Origin: Kaistella gelatinilytica | GTDB lineage: Bacteria > Bacteroidota > Bacteroidia > Flavobacteriales > Weeksellaceae | Direction of reading: 5' to 3' | Assembly: GCF_015679325.1 (NCBI RefSeq) | Contig: NZ_JADPVI010000004.1 | Span: forward strand, 186,001 to 250,000 | DNA length: 64,000 nt | Shown: positions 1 through 8,362 of the stretch, one piece after another | How the letters are laid out: each line of letters starts with the position of its first letter | Position numbering within the stretch: the first letter of the stretch is position 1 | Notes under the pieces: generated by a model | What the model was told of the DNA's origin: nothing | The model's input: only the letters and a program-made list of their open reading frames with translations | Database searches by the model: none | Made by a program: the position numbers and the translations under genes

Positions 1-3000
1 TAATTTACCAATCGCATCGCAGAATAAATTTTTATGAAATCTCAAATAGTAAATTCCAGAATTGGTTATTGTAACAGGATTTGAAACTGGGTTTACTTTA
101 TTCTGAGCATCGACTAAAGAGGTGTAATAGGAAACACTTACACCAGAATCTGCTGTAAAATCAGTAATGAAAGTCGAGAGGTTAACCGATTTTATTCCAT
201 CGAAATCATCATCACAAACCTTCTCAGTCACGTCATGTTCAAGCAAAGGAAGATCGTTCCCAAATTTAAAATCGATTGATTCGGTCTCCGCCGGACAATA
301 AGCTGAAGTTGCTCTTACATAAATGATGGTATTTGCAGTGTAAGTCCAGTTTGCAGGATCTGTTATCAGATTTTGTAATGTTGAATCAGTAAAATATTCT
401 ACAGTGAAGAAAGTGAAATTCGGCAAGATCACCGGAGTCACGGCTGTGAGATCTATTTTAATAATTCCATCAAAATTATCATCACAATTTGTGGCATTAT
501 AATTAGTCACTTTCCAAATCGGTTTTGGCGCTTCGACAATGGTAATATTTTTTGTGAATTTACATCCGGAACTGTTAGTGAATTCAATTGTGTAAACTCC
601 GGCAGTTAAGATCGCGGTATTTGTTGTCGAAACAACGACGGTGCCTTTTTTCCAGAGATAAGTAGTGTAGGTGCTTTCCGCTGTCAATGTTTTAGAACTT
701 CCTTCACAAACAGTGTATGAATCAAGCAATGCAGTTGGAGTAGAAGCTTTGAAAATAATATTTAAAGTTCCGATCGCATCACATAAACCGCCTTTTTTAA
801 ATCGATAGTAAAAAGTTTGATTTCCTGTGATCGGTTGTGAAGCATTAATGGTTGGCGTATTATTTTGCGCGTCTGCTAAAGTGGCAAAATATTGCACTGA
901 AACGCCAGTTTCTGTCGTAAATAAATTTCTATAATTGGCTAAAGAAATTGTTTCTGTACCATCTAAATTATCATCGCAAATAGTGGTAGAAAACGTAGAT
1001 GGATTTAGAACGATGCTGTTATTGAATTTCAAATCAAATTTTCCAAGAACAGAAGAACAAACCGGAGAATCTACTCTGAAATAAATCGTCGTATTTGCAG
1101 TAAAAGTAAAGTTGGTCAAATTCGGAATTGTATTTCCATTATTCGCGTCCCGATCTCCTGCGTTCAAATAATATTTCACGGTGAAAACACCAGGATTCGC
1201 TGCAAAATTGGTTACAATAATTGGGGTGATCGAATTGAAATTTATCGGATCACTGATTCCATCAAAGTTGCTGTCGCAGTAAGTGGTAGTGAACGCAGCT
1301 GCATCTACAATCGGTTTAGGAGAATTCGTAACAGTGATCGTTTTCGTGAATTTACATCCTGAAGCATTTGTGAATTCAATCGTGTAAACTCCGGCATCTA
1401 AAGTTGCAGTATTGGTGGTAGAAACGATTACTGTTCCTTTTTTCCATAACCAAGCGTTGTAAGTTGGAGAACCTTCTGCTGTTAATGGAATAGAACTTCC
1501 ATCGCAAACGAGATAAGAATCCTTTAGTGCGGTTGGAGTGGAAGCCTTGAAAATAATATTTAAAGTTCCGATCGCATCACATAAACCGCCTTTTTTAAAT
1601 CGATAGTAAAAAGTTTTATTTCCTGTGATAGGTTGAGAAACATTAATGGTTGGAGTATTATTTTGTGCATCTGCTAAAGTGGCAAAATATCGTGCTGAAA
1701 CTCCAGTTTCTGTAGTAAATAAATTAGAATAATTCGCTAAAGAGATCGTTTCGGTTCCATCGATATTATCATCACAAATTGTGGTTGAAACCGGAGCTGG
1801 ATTCAGAATGATGATATTATTAAATTTCAAATCGAATTGTCCTGTAACAGAAGGACAAACCGGAGAATCTACTCTAAAATAAATGGTCGTGTTCACCGTA
1901 AAAGTAAAGTTGGTCAAATTCGGAATCGTGTTTGCGTTATTTGCATCCCGATCTCCTGCATTCAGATAATATTTTACGGTGAAAACACCAGGATTAGTGA
2001 CGAAATTGGTTACAATAATTGGCGTGATTGTATTGAAATTTACAGGATCACTAATTCCATCAAAATTACTGTCACAATAAGTGGTGGTGAAAGCTGTGGC
2101 ATCAACCAACGGTTTCGGGGAACTGGTAACGGTAATTGTTTTCTTGAAAATACAACCAGAACCATTCGTGAATTCAACGGTGTAAACTCCGGCGTCTAAA
2201 GTTGCAGTTCTTGTAGTAGAAACTGTAACGGTTCCTTTTTTCCATGACCAGGCGGTATAAACTGGAGAATCTTCTGCGGTTAAAGTAATTGAACTTCCAT
2301 CGCAAACCGGATATGAGTCCAATAAAGCGGTCGCAGTGCCTTTACTTAAAATAACATTCAAAGTTCCTATTTCATTACAAAATCCGGGAACATTCAATCT
2401 GTAATAAAAAGTTTTATTTCCAGTAATTGTTTGTGCAGCAGGAATTGTTGGTGTGTTATTTTGTGCGGAAGTTAAAGAAGAAAAATAAGTTGCAGTCGTT
2501 CCTGTGGTCGTATTGAAGAATGGAATATAACTGTCAAGATTAATGGCTTCTGAATTATTTTCCAGTAGATCGCAAACATCTTTTGTTACTACAAAGTCGA
2601 TTAACGGCGCTTTTGCACCAATTTTTAAGAAAACTTCTTTAATTACAGGTGGACAAGTAGCAGGAGAATCAACCCTGATCCAGACGGAAGTATTTGCCGT
2701 GAACACGAAGTTTCCTGTAAGAATATCTGCAGGTAAACCAGTAATTGCTTTAGCTTCAGTTGCGAAATATTTTGTAGTAAAATTGGTCGGATTTTGAACA
2801 ATTAGAGGCGTAATTGTGGCTAAATCTACTTTGTAATTCCCATCGATTATTCCGTCAATTTCTTCGTCACAATGCGTTACTGTATAAAGTGCGGGATTTA
2901 CAATGGGTGGCGCAGTTATTTTTAATTCGATGGTTGCCGTTGCAGTACACCCGTAACTATTAGATAGTTGAACATAAACAAATCCGGGAGCCGATGTGTA

Positions 3001-5058
3001 ATTCGTTAGCTGACCAGCGGGAATTTGGTTCGTATAAGCAGCGTCGCTAAAATATTTTTTAACAACAGTTGCATCTGGAGTAATTGCCGCTGAAGTCAAA
3101 TCATAAGTTGCTGTATTGGTAGCAGAACAACTGTTTAAAGGCTTATCATATTTTACGATCTGATTCAAGTTTACAGTAGCCTGCACAGTTTCGCAATCTG
3201 GAATTGCACCTGATCCGCAAAAAGAAAACTTGAAAGTATCTGCTCCGGATGAATTAGGATTTGCAGTGTAAGTTATTGTTCCGTTTGCGTTGATAACAAC
3301 GGTCCCTTTTGTAGGTGGAGTGTCAATTTTTATTGTTGGAATGTTTACCGCTTGAGAACTTAGCGCAAAATTAACCGGAACGATCTGACTTGTACAAGTG
3401 GTGTAATCGTAATTGGTATAAGTAGTACAGTTGTAGAATTTGTAATCTTTGGTTTGAATTTCCGGGCAAGAACCTTGCTTTACTTTCACAGCATAAATTC
3501 CTGCCTGAGTTGGAGAATATTCGAAAGTATTGTTGACTCCGGGCGCAGGAACATAAGTGGCACCTACTTTAATAAGCCATTGATAAGAATCAAAACCTGC
3601 GGTAACCTCTAATTTTACGCCGGGAAGACATTCGCCATCAGTTTTTAAAATTAAAGGAATCGAAGAAAATCCGGCAAAATACCCACCGTAACCTACTGCA
3701 TCATTTCCGGCAGAAATACCGGCAGTTACTGCATTAGAAGAAAATATAGCAATATTTCCTGTGATATTTGGAATAGAATACGTTACCCAATTGGTATTTC
3801 CTAAAACCGGGAAAGGACCGTTGCTTACAGTTAATGCTAAAGAAATCCCGTTTCGTTTTACATCAACCAAAGCTCCTTTTTCGGTAATGATATTGAGCTT
3901 TGTAGGAACAGTTAAACTGTAATTAACTCCATTGGAAGAATATTCGTTTTCTTCAATTCTGCCAATTTCATCAATTTTTTTCGGTAGATAGCAGTTCAAT
4001 GGTGGAATATAATTAAAACCTCCGGTCGCCTCAGTAGATGAATTGTTCGCTCCTGCCAGTAACTGGTAAACATATACATTTTTAGTAGCGCGGATAAACA
4101 TATTGTAATTGTTATATCCTTGATTGATATAGGCCGTATTGTCTGTTTGATAATATTGACCGGCGTTCAACGTAGCTACCGGTGAACCTGAACCGTTCAC
4201 GTAAATTTCTGTACCGTTTTCTGTTGCTAAAATAAGTCCCTTTTCCATGTTGGAACTTGGGTCACCATTTCCTTTCATCAAGACAAATTCCTGTCCCAGT
4301 TTATCGATGGGAACTCCCTGATCCATTAAAATGTCTGACGAACTGCCGAAATTTCCCGCGTATTGCCCATTAAAATTTCCATTTGCGATGATCACAGGCT
4401 TATCCGAAACTATTTTTGCGCCGATATATCCCGTATAATTTGCAGAATAATCGCCAGTTCCTTCTATAATATAAGATTGTCCTTTGTTCAGGACAAAATT
4501 AAACTGTGACCTTGGAACAAAATCTGAAAAAGTAATATTAGGATTAAAATTCGTGATGGTAACGCTAGTATTATCTTCAGTCGCCAAAATACTGTTCATG
4601 AAATTTAAAATTCCATTGTTTACCGTTATTGGAGCCATGACCGCGCGGAATTCTGTTCCTAAAGCCGCTGTTCCCTTCGAAGTCTGTATTTCTCCATGAT
4701 TTTTTATGGAAAATCTTAAACTCGCAAAAAAAGGTTTAGCTCCTTTTAAATAAAAGCCCATTGCGATTGGCCTGAAAAGATCACTTTTATCTGTAGTGAT
4801 TATTCTTCCTCTTTGTGCATTTGCAATGCTGTATTTTCCAGGATTGTTTTTACTGATCGTGACAGAAGCAACAACAATATTGTTTGAATAAATATCGACA
4901 TTAAAGGGAACAGCCTCGTTGGTCGACATATAAATTGACTGATATTGATTGCCATTTCCTACCTCATCCATCATCGGAGCAAACCAGTGTTCGCGGTCAA
5001 GCTGCGCGTATGAATTCAAAGAAATAAAAACGAAAAAGAAGAATAGAAGTTTTTTCAT
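1..5058 (-). CDS. Giant secreted repeat protein, probable T9SS cargo (C-terminus beyond window)
   Basis: The reading frame is open from an ATG at 5058 down to the window edge: 1686 codons with no stop. It starts with a signal peptide (MKKLLFFFVFISLNSYAQ, cut near residue 18). Residues of roughly 90-450 resemble the IgGFc-binding-like domain of surface proteins (for example the stretch GLILATENGTEIYVNGSGS). From about residue 650 onward the protein consists of Ig/HYR-like modules rich in Thr, Asn and Cys, with recurring CDxNxDG motifs. Three modules of about 266 residues follow one another from about residue 907. Bacteroidota proteins of this build normally end in a gliding-motility-associated (type B) sorting domain, but that part lies outside the window, so T9SS export is an inference. 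A minus-7 box at 5080-5087 fits this start. Function is unknown; adhesion or surface coating is a guess. Confidence 0.85.
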   Translation of the reverse strand, partial: MKKLLFFFFVFISLNSYAQLDREHWFAPMMDEVGNGNQYQSIYMSTNEAVPFNVDIYSNNIVVASVTISKNNPGKYSIANAQRGRIITTDKSDLFRPIAMGFYLKGAKPFFASLRFSIKNHGEIQTSKGTAALGTEFRAVMAPITVNNGILNFMNSILATEDNTSVTITNFNPNITFSDFVPRSQFNFVLNKGQSYIIEGTGDYSANYTGYIGAKIVSDKPVIIANGNFNGQYAGNFGSSSDILMDQGVPIDKLGQEFVLMKGNGDPSSNMEKGLILATENGTEIYVNGSGSPVATLNAGQYYQTDNTAYINQGYNNYNMFIRATKNVYVYQLLAGANNSSTEATGGFNYIPPLNCYLPKKIDEIGRIEENEYSSNGVNYSLTVPTKLNIITEKGALVDVKRNGISLALTVSNGPFPVLGNTNWVTYSIPNITGNIAIFSSNAVTAGISAGNDAVGYGGYFAGFSSIPLILKTDGECLPGVKLEVTAGFDSYQWLIKVGATYVPAPGVNNTFEYSPTQAGIYAVKVKQGSCPEIQTKDYKFYNCTTYTNYDYTTCTSQIVPVNFALSSQAVNIPTIKIDTPPTKGTVVINANGTITYTANPNSSGADTFKFSFCGSGAIPDCETVQATVNLNQIVKYDKPLNSCSATNTATYDLTSAAITPDATVVKKYFSDAAYTNQIPAGQLTNYTSAPGFVYVQLSNSYGCTATATIELKITAPPIVNPALYTVTHCDEEIDGIIDGNYKVDLATITPLIVQNPTNFTTKYFATEAKAITGLPADILTGNFVFTANTSVWIRVDSPATCPPVIKEVFLKIGAKAPLIDFVVTKDVCDLLENNSEAINLDSYIPFFNTTTGTTATYFSSLTSAQNNTPTIPAAQTITGNKTFYYRLNVPGFCNEIGTLNVILSKGTATALLDSYPVCDGSSITLTAEDSPVYTAWSWKKGTVTVSTTRTATLDAGVYTVEFTNGSGCIFKKTITVTSSPKPLVDATAFTTTYCDSNFDGISDPVNFNTITPIIVTNFVTNPGVFTVKYYLNAGDRDANNANTIPNLTNFTFTVNTTIYFRVDSPVCPSVTGQFDLKFNNIIILNPAPVSTTICDDNIDGTETISLANYSNLFTTETGVSARYFATLADAQNNTPTINVSQPITGNKTFYYRFKKGGLCDAIGTLNIIFKASTPTALKDSYLVCDGSSIPLTAEGSPTYNAWLWKKGTVIVSTTNTATLDAGVYTIEFTNASGCKFTKTITVTNSPKPIVDAAAFTTTYCDSNFDGISDPINFNSITPIIVTNFAANPGVFTVKYYLNAGDRDANNGNTIPNLTNFTFTANTTIYFRVDSPVCSSVLGKFDLKFNNSIVLNPSTFSTTICDDNLDGTETISLANYRNLFTTETGVSVQYFATLADAQNNTPTINASQPITGNQTFYYRFKKGGLCDAIGTLNIIFKASTPTALLDSYTVCEGSSKTLTAESTYTTYLWKKGTVVVSTTNTAILTAGVYTIEFTNSSGCKFTKNITIVEAPKPIWKVTNYNATNCDDNFDGIIKIDLTAVTPVILPNFTFFTVEYFTDSTLQNLITDPANWTYTANTIIYVRATSAYCPAETESIDFKFGNDLPLLEHDVTEKVCDDDFDGIKSVNLSTFITDFTADSGVSVSYYTSLVDAQNKVNPVSNPVTITNSGIYYLRFHKNLFCDAIGKL
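541..2928 (-). repeat. Tandem in-gene repeats, period about 792-798 bp
   Basis: Three consecutive copies of a module inside the giant surface-protein gene. Anchor phrases recur at fixed spacing: the segment starting at 751 reappears at 1549 and, less exactly, near 2347 (798 bp each). The phrase ending at 600 reappears ending at 1392 and 2190. The copies around 741-1300 and 1540-2100 are nearly identical in DNA, including synonymous positions over tens of bases; the third copy is more diverged. This suggests recent duplication or gene conversion. Confidence 0.85.
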
Positions 5059-5079
5059 AATAAAGAATAGAAATCTTCG

Positions 5080-5087
5080 CAAATGTA
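5080..5087 (-). promoter_or_regulatory. Minus-7 box for the giant surface-protein gene
   Basis: TACATTTG on the minus strand matches the Bacteroidota minus-7 consensus TAnnTTTG and lies 21 nt before the ATG. No convincing minus-33 element was seen. Confidence 0.5.
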
Positions 5088-5236
5088 GTATTTTCTTAAC
5101 AAAATTTAACTCATTTTGCATTTTTGTTATTAAGGTCATAAAGTTCAATATCTTAAATTTCAAATTTTTCTTTATTTAAAGCAGAAATTTATCATTTTAA
5201 AAATATTTAGTTCATTCTGATTCTATCGATTTCCCG

Positions 5237-5244
5237 TAAATTTG
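5237..5244 (+). promoter_or_regulatory. Minus-7 box for the phosphodiesterase gene
   Basis: TAAATTTG matches TAnnTTTG and lies 17 nt before the ATG at 5262. Confidence 0.5.
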
Positions 5245-5261
5245 TTGGATAATTTGAATTA

Positions 5262-6527
5262 ATGAAAAAATTATTTATCGTCGTTTTCTCAGTAATCTTT
5301 ATTTTTGGATCTGCACAAACAGACACGGCGCAAGTTGTTGTTCCCAATCGGAAAAATTCTGTAGAAGCACTCTCAAAACCTTATGTTATTTTAATTTCCG
5401 CGGATGGTTTTCGGTATGATTATTTGAAAAAATACAATGCAACCAATATTCTGAAACTGGCAGAGAATGGTGTTTCTGCAAAAGCCATGATCCCAAGTTT
5501 TCCCTCCATTACTTTCCCGAATCACTGGAGTTTGATCACGGGTTTATATCCTGCTCATCACGGTTTGATCGATAATTATTTTTACGATTACAAAAAAGAA
5601 AAATTCTACGCCATGAGCAGTAAAGAAAATGCGGAAGACGGTTCCTGGTACGGCGGAATTCCACTCTGGAGTTTGGCGGAAAAAGAAGGAATGCTTTCTG
5701 CCTCGATGATGTGGGTTGGTTCTGCAAGTGATGCCGCCGGAATGCGACCAAGCTATTATTACCACTATCACGAAAAATTCACTCCGAACGAAAAAGTTGA
5801 TAAAGTGATCGACTGGTTAAAATTACCGGAAGAAAATCGACCCCATTTTATTTCCCTTTATTTCCCGGAAGTTGATGGAGCAGGACATCGCTTCGGCCCA
5901 GATGCTCCGGAAACTGAAAAAGCTGTCCATCTCGTTGATGACGCCATGAAAAGATTAGTAGAAAAGGTAAAAGATTTAGGTTTAAAGAATGTCAATTTTA
6001 TTTTCGTCGCAGATCACGGAATGATAAAAGTAGATACTGAAAAACCAATCGAAATTCCGGAAATACTTTTTGATAAGACCCGTTTTGATTTTTATAATTC
6101 CCAGACTTTATTGCGCGTTGTCGTAAAAAATCCTTCAGAGATAAAATCGGTTTTTAGAGTATTAAAGAAAAATAAAACGAATGATTACGAGGTGTTTTTA
6201 GACAAAAGATTTCCCAGAAAATTAAATTTCGCGCAACGGGACGATCGCTTCAACAGGATCGGACAAATTATACTCGTTCCGAAACCTGCGAAGATATTTT
6301 TAGAAAAAGGAAAGAAAACTTCTGTGGGAAAACATGGTTACAGTGCGTACGAAGTTCCCGAAATGAAAGCTGTATTTGTGGCTTTTGGTCCAGCTTTCAA
6401 ACAGAATAAAGAAATAGGGGAGTTTCAAAATGTAAATGTTTTTCCAATTGTTACTGATATTTTAGGTTTGAAGATTACAGCACCAATTGATGGAACTCAG
6501 AAAGTGGCGAAGGAAATTCTGAAGTAA
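5262..6527 (+). CDS. Secreted alkaline-phosphatase-superfamily phosphodiesterase / nucleotide pyrophosphatase
   Basis: 421 residues with an N-terminal signal peptide (about residues 1-19) followed by a type I phosphodiesterase/nucleotide pyrophosphatase domain (PF01663 type). The two-metal site is visible: D48 in SADGF, the nucleophile T84 in PSITFPNH, D205 and H209 in DGAGH, D251-H252 in ADHGM, and H358 in GKHGY. Enzymes of this family cleave phosphodiester or pyrophosphate bonds in nucleotides or related substrates, here presumably in the periplasm or on the surface. The exact substrate cannot be read from sequence. The gene is monocistronic, with a minus-7 box at 5237 and an intrinsic terminator at 6673-6706. 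Confidence 0.93.
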   Translation: MKKLFIVVFSVIFIFGSAQTDTAQVVVPNRKNSVEALSKPYVILISADGFRYDYLKKYNATNILKLAENGVSAKAMIPSFPSITFPNHWSLITGLYPAHHGLIDNYFYDYKKEKFYAMSSKENAEDGSWYGGIPLWSLAEKEGMLSASMMWVGSASDAAGMRPSYYYHYHEKFTPNEKVDKVIDWLKLPEENRPHFISLYFPEVDGAGHRFGPDAPETEKAVHLVDDAMKRLVEKVKDLGLKNVNFIFVADHGMIKVDTEKPIEIPEILFDKTRFDFYNSQTLLRVVVKNPSEIKSVFRVLKKNKTNDYEVFLDKRFPRKLNFAQRDDRFNRIGQIILVPKPAKIFLEKGKKTSVGKHGYSAYEVPEMKAVFVAFGPAFKQNKEIGEFQNVNVFPIVTDILGLKITAPIDGTQKVAKEILK

Positions 6528-6672
6528 TCTTTCTTCAAGCTAAATTGATTTAAACGCAAAGGGCGCAAAGATTACTGTCTTATCAATCTGAATAAAAAGG
6601 ACGCAAAGGCGTTTCACTTAGCGATGGGAAGGAGATTTTAGTAAATGAAAAACGATGAAATTTTACAGAAAA

Positions 6673-6706
6673 ATTCCGGCTGAAAATTTCAACCGGATTT
6701 TTTTTT
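6673..6706 (+). terminator. Intrinsic terminator after the phosphodiesterase gene
   Basis: CCGGCTG/CAACCGG arms (6676-6696, one G-U pair) are followed by nine T. The gap before it (6528-6672) contains three copies of an 8-mer, two ACGCAAAG (6554-6561, 6601-6608) and one GCGCAAAG (6563-6570), but no gene. Confidence 0.8.
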
Positions 6707-6794
6707 ATCGACAAAATAGTTTTGTGAGCTATTAGAAAGTATAATTTTCCACTTTAATCCTTATCAAACTTTGTGACTGTTGTGGTTCATAAAA

Positions 6795-7853
6795 TTACTT
6801 TTTCAAAGACTGCATGTCGATCACAAAACGATATTTCACATCACTTTTCAACATTCTTTCGTAAGCGTTGTTGATGTCCTGAATATTGATCATCTCAATT
6901 TCCGGTAAAATATTATGTTCACCGCAGAAATCAAGCATTTCCTGAGTTTCTTTAATTCCACCGATCAATGAACCGGCAACAGATCTTCTTCCTAAAACCA
7001 TCGGTGGCGTAAACAAAGGTTCTTCCATTTTACCGATGTATCCCACCAAAACTAAAGTTCCGCTGATATTCAAAGTTCCAACATAAGGATTAATATCGTG
7101 GTCGTAAGGAACGGTATCGATGATGAGATCGAATTTACCTTTCACGGTTTCCATTTCATTTTCATAAGTCGAGATCACAACTGAATCTGCGCCCAGATCT
7201 AAAGCGTCCTGAATCTTATCAGGACTTCTGGAGAACAAAGTAACTTCTGCGCCTAAACCTTTCGCCAGTTTGATCGCCATGTGACCCAATCCGCCTAAAC
7301 CAACTACTGCCACTTTACTTCCTTCTTTTACATTCCAGTGTTTTAGTGGAGACCAGGTTGTGATTCCGGCACACAATAATGGCGCAACCGCTTTTAAGTC
7401 TAAATTTTCCGGAATTTTCAAACAGAAAGATTCAGTAACAACGATCTTTTCAGAATAACCGCCGAAAGTGTGACCTTGCAAATGTTTGTCAGCGCCGTTG
7501 TAAGTTCCTGTAGAGCCATTCGAGCAATATTGTTCCAGATCCTGTTTGCAGCTTTCGCATTCTTTGCAAGAATCGACCAAGCATCCAACGCCAGCTAAAT
7601 CACCGACTTTAAATTTAGTAACCTCAGATCCCACTTTAGTTATTCTTCCCACGATCTCGTGTCCGGGAACTGATGGATATTTCGTTCCGCCCCAATCATT
7701 TCTGGCAGTGTGAAGATCGCTGTGACATACGCCACAATATAAAATTTCGATTTCGATATCGGTTGGAGTAACTTCTCTTCGTTCAATCTTCATTTCGTTC
7801 AAATCCTCATCTTTAGAAGGAGTTCCGTACGCTTTTACGTTAAATGTATTCAT
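6795..7853 (-). CDS. Zinc-dependent NAD(P)-dependent alcohol dehydrogenase (YahK/CAD type)
   Basis: 352 residues, the usual length for the cinnamyl-alcohol-dehydrogenase branch of the medium-chain dehydrogenases. Catalytic zinc ligands are C40 (CGVCHSDLH) and H65-E66 (GHE). The structural zinc Cys cluster is CKECESCKQDLEQYC near residues 97-111, and the Rossmann motif GLGGLGHMAIKLAKGLGAE follows near residue 180. It probably reduces aldehydes to alcohols in the cytoplasm, most likely with NADPH by family precedent. It has its own minus-7 box (7884-7891) although it lies 95 bp downstream of the barstar-like gene on the same strand. Confidence 0.93.
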   Translation of the reverse strand: MNTFNVKAYGTPSKDEDLNEMKIERREVTPTDIEIEILYCGVCHSDLHTARNDWGGTKYPSVPGHEIVGRITKVGSEVTKFKVGDLAGVGCLVDSCKECESCKQDLEQYCSNGSTGTYNGADKHLQGHTFGGYSEKIVVTESFCLKIPENLDLKAVAPLLCAGITTWSPLKHWNVKEGSKVAVVGLGGLGHMAIKLAKGLGAEVTLFSRSPDKIQDALDLGADSVVISTYENEMETVKGKFDLIIDTVPYDHDINPYVGTLNISGTLVLVGYIGKMEEPLFTPPMVLGRRSVAGSLIGGIKETQEMLDFCGEHNILPEIEMINIQDINNAYERMLKSDVKYRFVIDMQSLKK

Positions 7854-7883
7854 AGGTATTTTTACTGGGTGTTAATTCGAAAA

Positions 7884-7891
7884 CAAATTTA
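7884..7891 (-). promoter_or_regulatory. Minus-7 box for the alcohol dehydrogenase gene
   Basis: TAAATTTG on the minus strand, 30 nt before the ATG at 7853. It suggests the gene is not solely read through from the amylase-barstar pair. Confidence 0.45.
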
Positions 7892-7948
7892 AATCTAAAA
7901 GTTGCATCGAACTAATGATTAACTCTTTTTAATAATATCTTAACTATT

Positions 7949-8338
7949 CTATTTCTCTATCAGATGAATGTTGGGATGGTCGCTGATGATTTTGAGAATG
8001 ATTTCAAAATACGTCTGTCCGGTTCCTTCGTTCAATTCTTTTATCTTCTCTTGTATTAATTTTGAATTAAAGATTTCCGGAGATCGCAATTTTTTCTCGT
8101 AAAATTCCAAAGTCGTTTCTAAGCCAAGGACTTTTCTGTTTTCCTGAAAATGTTGCCAAATTAATTCAACATCTTCATTTCCTTTTATTTCTCCAAAACC
8201 TCCATAAAAAAGATCGTCGAGCGCATCTAAACTCGCACCGATCTTCCAATCTTCGTTGCGCATAAAAAGTCGGTTCATCTCCTCATAAAATGCAGAAATA
8301 TCTTTAATGTTTTCGCCTTTAATGAAAAATTGCTTCAT
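7949..8338 (-). CDS. Barstar-like (ribonuclease inhibitor family) protein
   Basis: 129 residues. The N-terminal half reads as the barstar fold: a first strand FFIKGENIKD, a helix with FYEEMN, then a LDALDDLFYGGFG segment matching the conserved Leu-Asp-Ala-Leu-x-Asp-x-Leu core of barstars (PF01337 type). Barstar inhibits the secreted RNase barnase, but no barnase-like or other RNase toxin gene is visible in the window, so the partner is unknown. The gene starts 24 bp after the amylase stop on the same strand, so the two are probably co-transcribed. Many Bacteroidota carry solitary barstar-like genes with no known target. Confidence is high for the gene and moderate for the family. Confidence 0.8.
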   Translation of the reverse strand: MKQFFIKGENIKDISAFYEEMNRLFMRNEDWKIGASLDALDDLFYGGFGEIKGNEDVELIWQHFQENRKVLGLETTLEFYEKKLRSPEIFNSKLIQEKIKELNEGTGQTYFEIILKIISDHPNIHLIEK

Positions 8339-8362
8339 CTCCCGATCCTCATTAATTCGAGA

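Noticed and set aside
1837..4699. Plus-strand open frames at 1837-2199, 2543-2797 and 4484-4699
   Set aside because: They lie antisense to the continuous giant surface-protein frame and have no homology-like features, signal or promoter.
7949..8338. Complete barnase-barstar type toxin-immunity pair
   Set aside because: No RNase toxin gene is found next to the barstar-like gene; its neighbours are amylase and alcohol dehydrogenase.
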